From Anabaena sp. FACHB-1237 (GTDB lineage Bacteria; Cyanobacteriota; Cyanobacteriia; Cyanobacteriales; Nostocaceae), in contig NZ_JACJPV010000036.1 of the NCBI RefSeq assembly GCF_014696225.1, positions 1 to 38,236 of the forward strand: a stretch of 38,236 nucleotides of DNA. Reading direction: 5' to 3'. The first letter of the stretch is position 1. Every line of letters begins with the position of its first letter. The translations under genes were made by a program, and so were the position numbers. Below, piece after piece: positions 33,973 through 38,236 of this stretch. The notes beneath the pieces were generated by a model. That model saw only the letters and a list, made by a program, of their open reading frames with translations. It was not told the origin of the DNA and did no database searches.

Positions 33973-35415
33973 ATGATTATGTGGAAAGAACTAACAACAG
34001 CAATTAACAATTTTAACATTGATGCTGACTGGATAGGGCTGAGAGTTGTTAAAGAAACAACAAATATGTATTATGTGCGTGATGCTTTACCACAAACCAA
34101 TGGTAAATCATTAACAATGGGTGCTATGATTGAAGTCATGGTTAATGGTTGTTTAGGATATTCTGCAACAAATTCTTTAGATATTCATAGTTTGCAAAAT
34201 GCAGCAGAAATAGCCTATAAACAAGCATTAGCAGCGAGTAAATTTTGGATATATCCTTTTACAGAAAATCAACGTCCTAAAATTGTCGGTGAATATAATT
34301 CACCATTTTTAGAAACATTAGAAAGTATAAGTGCTGGGGAAATTAATGATTTATTAATCAAAATTTGTCAACATTTAAAACTGAATGATAAAATAATCCA
34401 AACTACAGCTAGAATCACTACTAATCATAAAGAAACTTGGTTTGTCAGTAGTAATGGTTCAGAAATTTATCAAAGAATATTGGCAATTGGTAATCATTTT
34501 GGAGCGATCGCACAAGATGGTAAAATAACTCAACAAAGAACAAATAATGGCCAAGAAGCTAACTATTATCAAGGAGGTTTAGAACTTATCAAACCTGATA
34601 AATTATGGCATCAAGTGGAAAAAGTTGGAGAACAAGTATTAGAATTATTAACAGCTGAAGAATGTCCAGATATTAGCACCAATTTAGTATTAGCACCAGA
34701 CCAAATGATGTTACAAATACATGAAAGTATTGGACATCCTTTAGAAATAGATCGTATTTTAGGCGATGAAAGAAACTATGCAGGAGGTAGTTTTGTTAAA
34801 CTAGAAGACTTTGGTAAATTACAATATGGTTCATCATTAATGAATATCACCTTTGATCCTACCATAGAAGGTGAATTTGCCAGTTATGGATTTGATGATA
34901 ATGGCATAAAAGCCACCAGAGAATATATTATTAAAGATGGCATTTTACAACGAGGTTTAGGTAGTGTAGATAGTCAAAAAAGAGCAGGTATTCCGGGAGT
35001 ATCTTGTGCCCGTGCTTGTTCTTGGAATCGTCCTCCCATTGATAGAATGGCCAATTTAAACTTAGAACCAGGAACAGCAAATTTTGATGATATAATTGCG
35101 GGAATAGAACATGGTATTTACATGGAGTCTAACCGATCTTGGTCCATAGATGATCAACGTTATAAATTTCAATTTGGTTGTGAATATGCCAAATTAATTG
35201 AAAATGGTAAACTGACTAAAACCCTACGTAATCCCAATTATAGAGCCACAACTCCCCAATTTTGGCACAGTTTAATAGAAGTTGGTAATGATGCGAGTTG
35301 GGAAATGTATGGTACTCCTTACTGTGGAAAGGGAGAACCCAACCAAGCCATTTTTGTGGGACATGGTTCACCAGTTTGTGTATTTGCAAATGTGGAAGTT
35401 TTTGGAGGGGGTTAA
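33973..35415 (+). CDS. TldD/PmbA-family metalloprotease
   Basis: The 480-residue protein has the zinc motif HESIGH (H250, E251, H255), then HPLEIDRILGDERNYAGGSF and FGKLQYGSSLMNITFDPTIE, all TldD-type landmarks, and the late Cys-containing segment IPGVSCARACSWNRPPIDRM. TldD and PmbA usually form a heterodimer that degrades unfolded peptides and processes modified peptides. Only the one subunit is here. The start at ATG 33973 (or two codons on) leaves a normal N-terminus. Upstream is a repeat-rich spacer, so it probably has its own promoter. Confidence 0.9.
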   Translation: MIMWKELTTAINNFNIDADWIGLRVVKETTNMYYVRDALPQTNGKSLTMGAMIEVMVNGCLGYSATNSLDIHSLQNAAEIAYKQALAASKFWIYPFTENQRPKIVGEYNSPFLETLESISAGEINDLLIKICQHLKLNDKIIQTTARITTNHKETWFVSSNGSEIYQRILAIGNHFGAIAQDGKITQQRTNNGQEANYYQGGLELIKPDKLWHQVEKVGEQVLELLTAEECPDISTNLVLAPDQMMLQIHESIGHPLEIDRILGDERNYAGGSFVKLEDFGKLQYGSSLMNITFDPTIEGEFASYGFDDNGIKATREYIIKDGILQRGLGSVDSQKRAGIPGVSCARACSWNRPPIDRMANLNLEPGTANFDDIIAGIEHGIYMESNRSWSIDDQRYKFQFGCEYAKLIENGKLTKTLRNPNYRATTPQFWHSLIEVGNDASWEMYGTPYCGKGEPNQAIFVGHGSPVCVFANVEVFGGG

Positions 35416-35416
35416 A

Positions 35417-35548
35417 TTACAGCAGTTTCCGTTATGATGAGGTACAGATGTTAATGATCAAACCCTTGTAACACAGGCATACTTCGACAAGCTCAGTACA
35501 AGTCTTGTCTGTTGATAGTGTACCTCATTTACCTCAAATCTGCTGTAA
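35417..35548 (+). repeat. 132-bp repeat with TTACAGCAG ends, abutting the tldD stop
   Basis: TTACAGCAGTTTCCG at the left and AAATCTGCTGTAA at the right are inverted. A shortened inverted copy lies at 32191-32275. It begins one base past the tldD stop codon. It includes GACAAGCTCAGTACAAG, another frequent cyanobacterial motif. Confidence 0.75.
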
Positions 35549-35617
35549 GATCCCCGACTTGTGAATTTAATTAATCATACTAATAAATAATGATTTAATT
35601 TGAGAAGTCGAGGATCT
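35548..35617. repeat. GATCCCCGACTT inverted repeat with long loop
   Basis: AGATCCCCGACTT (35548-35560) and AAGTCGAGGATCT (35605-35617), one mismatch, 44-base loop. It lies between convergent genes. Confidence 0.65.
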
Positions 35618-35632
35618 GCTAAAATACCAGAT

Positions 35633-35736
35633 TAAGCTAATGTGCAGCACTCACTGTATAATTAAAAAACCTGAAGTTACAGTAGCACAAGCATCTTGCT
35701 TGTATTAATTATTCAAGTTAAAGGCACAACAGCTTA
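35633..35736 (+). repeat. 104-bp MITE (TAAGCT family), copy D
   Basis: TAAGCTAATGTGCAGCAC to AAAGGCACAACAGCTTA. Its last three bases (TTA, TAA on the minus strand) are the stop codon of the adjacent Uma2-type gene. This is the apparent consensus copy. Confidence 0.9.
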
Positions 35737-36348
35737 TGATATTCTTTGTAAAATATCTGCCATAGTTAATTTTAAATCTGGCAATAGTGGGGATATAATC
35801 AAATCATTTTCTCTAAATTGATTAACTAGATATTCTCCATCAACTAAAGTATAAACTGAAATTGTGGGTTGTTTAGGATTACCAATAAACCTTTTACCAC
35901 CAAAAGCAGCATAATCAACAATCCAATATTCAGCAATACCCATTAATTCATATTCATCGGTTTTAGTTGAATAATCTGTGTGCCAATTACTACTGACAAT
36001 TTCTATTACTAAAGGAACGGAAGCACCTTGAGTAATTGTTGATTCTTTTTTCCATAAAGGTTCATTCACTAAATTTGCAGGATTTAATAATAAAATATCT
36101 GGAGAAAAAGCAGATTCAGAAGTTGAGGATTTAATCAATGTTGTTTTAGGTATGAGATAAGGAAGATCAAGTTTATCTAATTCTGCTGATAATTTGCGGA
36201 CTAAAAAACCAATTACTAATTCATGATCTCCTAATGGTGGGTTCATTTCAACAATTACTCCATTATGTAATTCATAGTGTAATCCTGTATCTGGATAGGA
36301 TTGGATAAATTCCTCAAAGGTTACTGCTTTAGTTAAGGTTTGAACCAT
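35734..36348 (-). CDS. Uma2 family (DUF820) protein
   Basis: This 204-residue Uma2 fold protein shows YELHNGVIVEMNPP, the acidic FSPDILLLNPA motif and PLVIEIVSSNWHTDYSTKTD with the DEYELMGIAEYWIVD strand, matching the PD-(D/E)xK-like pattern of the family. AGAGGT before the ATG supports the start. The stop codon is provided by the end of a MITE, so the original C-terminus may have been a few residues longer. Function unproven; the family is vastly expanded in cyanobacteria. Confidence 0.87.
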   Translation of the reverse strand: MVQTLTKAVTFEEFIQSYPDTGLHYELHNGVIVEMNPPLGDHELVIGFLVRKLSAELDKLDLPYLIPKTTLIKSSTSESAFSPDILLLNPANLVNEPLWKKESTITQGASVPLVIEIVSSNWHTDYSTKTDEYELMGIAEYWIVDYAAFGGKRFIGNPKQPTISVYTLVDGEYLVNQFRENDLIISPLLPDLKLTMADILQRIS

Positions 36349-36483
36349 GATTCACCTCTTGAATAATAATTATTATTGTATTATTTTATCTCATTTCCCA
36401 AGGTTGTATTTGTGTAGATGCAATTTACAATTTCATTATTGTTTTGAATCACTGTTTCTATTTCCTAAATTTACTAATCTCAT

Positions 36484-36544
36484 GTAGGATGTGTCAGATA
36501 ACACAAATCACTTAAATAAACAGATTCTTGATATGTGACACACT
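36484..36544 (-). repeat. Inverted core copy of the AGGACTTACGCAA-family repeat
   Basis: Read on the minus strand, GTGTCACATATCAAGAATCT, then GTTTATTTAAGTGATTT and ATCTGACACATCCTAC match the middle of the 18545 copy. The terminal ends are missing, so it is a remnant. Confidence 0.6.
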
Positions 36545-36638
36545 GTATTAATTTGTTACACATTGTTTCAAAATAAGTATTTTTATTATAAAAAAGGCAC
36601 AAAAATTTACAAAAGTTTACAAATAAAACCTGTTTCAA

Positions 36639-36669
36639 TCTTGACACAGTTCATTACTTTGTATAAAAT
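36639..36669 (+). promoter_or_regulatory. Candidate sigma70-type promoter of the GTPase gene
   Basis: TTGACA (36640-36645) is followed 16 to 17 bases later by TATAAAAT (36662-36669), about 36 bases before ATG 36706. The hexamers are near-consensus; no experimental support. Confidence 0.5.
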
Positions 36670-36705
36670 ACAAAGGTGGGGTTAATCGGTAAGAATCAAA
36701 ACACT

Positions 36706-38070
36706 ATGAGTAACCAAGTATATAAGGTATTTGAAGAAATCGAGTCTAAAGCCAAGCTACTGGCTCAATGCTGGAATAATTTTCACACAGAAATATCCCA
36801 GCATTTACCAGAGAGTTATAAACCAGAAATACAAGAACTATCCAACAACTTAGAAATAGCCTTAAATCAACTCATTTACGAATTACAAAATCCCACACTT
36901 ACCTTAGCCACCACAGGGACTACAAGTAGCGGTAAAAGCACTTTAGTTAATTTATTATGTGGTGCGGAAATTGTCCCGGTTGCAGTTAGTGAAATGAGCG
37001 CGGGAGCAGTGACAATTGAGTATAGTAAAGAAAAATCTCTGATCATTCATGAAACACCGGGGGCGTTATGGGAATGTGGAGAATGGAGAGGAATTAGTGA
37101 TGATAAAATTTATCAACGTCTTTACCAAGCAATGATAAGTTACATCGAAAATAGAGAAACCCAACCAAATTTAGCCTGTCCCCAATCTACCATTTTTTAT
37201 CCTTTCCGACTGTTAAAAGAATCTCAATTACAATTACCAAAAGCAACAAGAGTAAGAATACTTGATTTACCTGGTTTAGCTTATGTGGGTGATCAGGGTA
37301 ATGCTAATGTTATTAAACAATGTCGAGAGGCTTTGTGCATAGTTACTTATAATAGTGCCGAGACAGATTCTCAGAAAGTAAAAAGTTTATTGCAAGAGGT
37401 AGTACAGCAGGTAAAAGATTTAGGTGGTTCTCCGGCGCGGATGCTTTTTGCACTGAATAGGATTGATGTTTTTAGAGCAGATAGAAACTGGCCAGAATCA
37501 GAAAATCGGTTTGTTGAAAAAGCTATTCGTGATATTAAAAATGAATTAAGTGAGCAATTAAAGGAATATACAGAAGATATTGAAAATTTAAAAGTAGTTA
37601 AACTGAGTACATGGCCTGCTTTGTTAGCTTTGCAAATTCAAAATCAAGATGATTTTTACAGTGCTGAAGCTTGTAAAAAAGCCGATAATCATTTTAATGG
37701 CTTAATTGAAGATATTTTAGAAGATTTGCCACGTAATACACAAAGATGGAATAGACACGATAAAAATAGAGTTGCCCAAGCATTATGGGAGAAATCCTAT
37801 GGTGAGGAATTTCAGGAAAATATCAGGGAACATATTAATAAACATTTTCCCCAGTTAGTAATTCCCCAAATTATAGAACGTTTTAATATAGCTGCTGGAA
37901 ATGCAATAGCAGAATGGTCAACACAGACAACAAATGCTGTGCTTAATAGTTCGGAGAAATGGTATCAAAAAGAATGTGAAAATATAGCAGAGATTAGATC
38001 AAAAATTAAAAGTTTCCTAGAAAGTATTAATTTAAAGCAGGACTTACGCAACTGGCACAGCGATCGCTAA
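36706..38070 (+). CDS. Dynamin-like/GTPase-domain protein, 3' end formed by a repeat end
   Basis: I take ATG 36706 (454 residues); a GTG at 36676 would add ten residues. The G domain follows a helical N-terminus: P-loop TTGTTSSGKSTLVNLL (about residues 70-85), switch threonines in SAGAVTIE, G3 DLPGLAYVG and G4 ALNRIDVF. Helical parts follow, with no obvious membrane segment. The family includes bacterial dynamin-like and YjdA/clamp-loader-type GTPases, often 600 or more residues. The last residues QDLRNWHSDR are encoded by AGGACTTACGCAACTGGCAC (38039-38058), the end of the local repeat, plus a HIP1 octamer, so the natural C-terminus has probably been cut off. Confidence 0.82.
   Translation: MSNQVYKVFEEIESKAKLLAQCWNNFHTEISQHLPESYKPEIQELSNNLEIALNQLIYELQNPTLTLATTGTTSSGKSTLVNLLCGAEIVPVAVSEMSAGAVTIEYSKEKSLIIHETPGALWECGEWRGISDDKIYQRLYQAMISYIENRETQPNLACPQSTIFYPFRLLKESQLQLPKATRVRILDLPGLAYVGDQGNANVIKQCREALCIVTYNSAETDSQKVKSLLQEVVQQVKDLGGSPARMLFALNRIDVFRADRNWPESENRFVEKAIRDIKNELSEQLKEYTEDIENLKVVKLSTWPALLALQIQNQDDFYSAEACKKADNHFNGLIEDILEDLPRNTQRWNRHDKNRVAQALWEKSYGEEFQENIREHINKHFPQLVIPQIIERFNIAAGNAIAEWSTQTTNAVLNSSEKWYQKECENIAEIRSKIKSFLESINLKQDLRNWHSDR
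38039..38058 (+). repeat. Single end of the AGGACTTACGCAA-family repeat within the GTPase gene end
   Basis: AGGACTTACGCAACTGGCAC matches the terminal inverted repeat of the 141-base element at 18545. No matching second end follows in the last 180 bases, which hold no gene. Confidence 0.7.
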
Positions 38071-38236
38071 TTATTAGTATATGTGTACTGCAATAATGAA
38101 GATGTTATGGAATCAGACTGATTGAGAATTGTTAATAGTAATAGATTAAATAAATGACGGGTATTAATTTTATGAGAGAATGATGATAGGGTACATTAAG
38201 AAATTAATTAACGATGAAATTTACTAAACTTAATTA

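Larger units (their letters stand above)
36349..36705. other. Spacer upstream of the GTPase gene, with an inverted repeat copy
   Basis: AT-rich DNA with the inverted core of the AGGACTTACGCAA-family repeat (about 36484-36544). The rest should hold the promoters of the divergent genes. A TTGACA-like box near 36639 followed by TATAAAATA at 36662 gives a plausible sigma70-type promoter for the GTPase gene. Confidence 0.55.

Overview
The window comes from a filamentous, heterocyst-forming cyanobacterium (Nostocales; a Dolichospermum/Aphanizomenon/Anabaena-like genome fits best). The evidence is low-GC DNA with scattered HIP1 octamers (GCGATCGC, about a dozen noticed), an uptake [NiFe] hydrogenase hupS-hupL pair, the cyanobacterial 'extended hyp' maturation gene set, and many short non-coding repeat families typical of this order. 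No rRNA, tRNA or CRISPR array was seen.

Layout. 1-2464: N-terminal two thirds or so of a secreted filamentous-haemagglutinin-like (TpsA) protein, minus strand, running off the left edge. 2946-5646: a small conserved protein, a membrane-anchored subtilase and a small membrane protein. 5647-6324: repeat-rich spacer. 6325-13085: housekeeping block with a coiled-coil/TM protein, gatD-like amidotransferase, tilS, pyrC, tsaE, yvcK-like and ruvC. 13512-15205: hupL (5' part only) and hupS, minus strand. 15656-19864: sbpA, an S4 RNA-binding protein, an HpsJ-like membrane protein, a decayed membrane-protein gene and a PFE-CTERM protein. 20587-33519: the hydrogenase maturation region, with a TPR protein, two small membrane proteins, a NifU-C/Rieske fusion, then two opposite-strand genes that split the cluster, then an NHL-repeat protein, hypF, hypC, hypD, a tautomerase, hypE, hypA and hypB. 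33973-38070: a TldD-type protease, a Uma2-family protein and a dynamin-like GTPase whose 3' end falls in a repeat end.

How it works together. HupS and HupL form the heterocyst uptake hydrogenase that recycles H2 made by nitrogenase. HypA-F build and insert the Ni-Fe(CN)2CO centre of HupL. The TPR/NifU-Rieske/NHL genes are proposed in the literature to help mature the FeS-rich small subunit.

The main discovery is that hupL is cut at codon 170 exactly at the 16-bp sequence CACAGCAGTTATATGG. From memory this is the direct repeat at which XisC excises the hupL element of Anabaena PCC 7120 in heterocysts. Here, however, the DNA beyond the site carries ruvC, yvcK, tsaE, pyrC and tilS, and no second repeat copy or xisC was noticed in the window. 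Either the element is very large and includes core genes, or a chromosomal rearrangement (or misassembly) has separated the two halves of hupL.

A second theme is small mobile repeats: at least five MITE-like families are inserted into spacers of the hydrogenase region, next to the hupS start, between hupS and hupL, at both sides of the split in the hyp cluster, and at gene ends where they supply stop codons.
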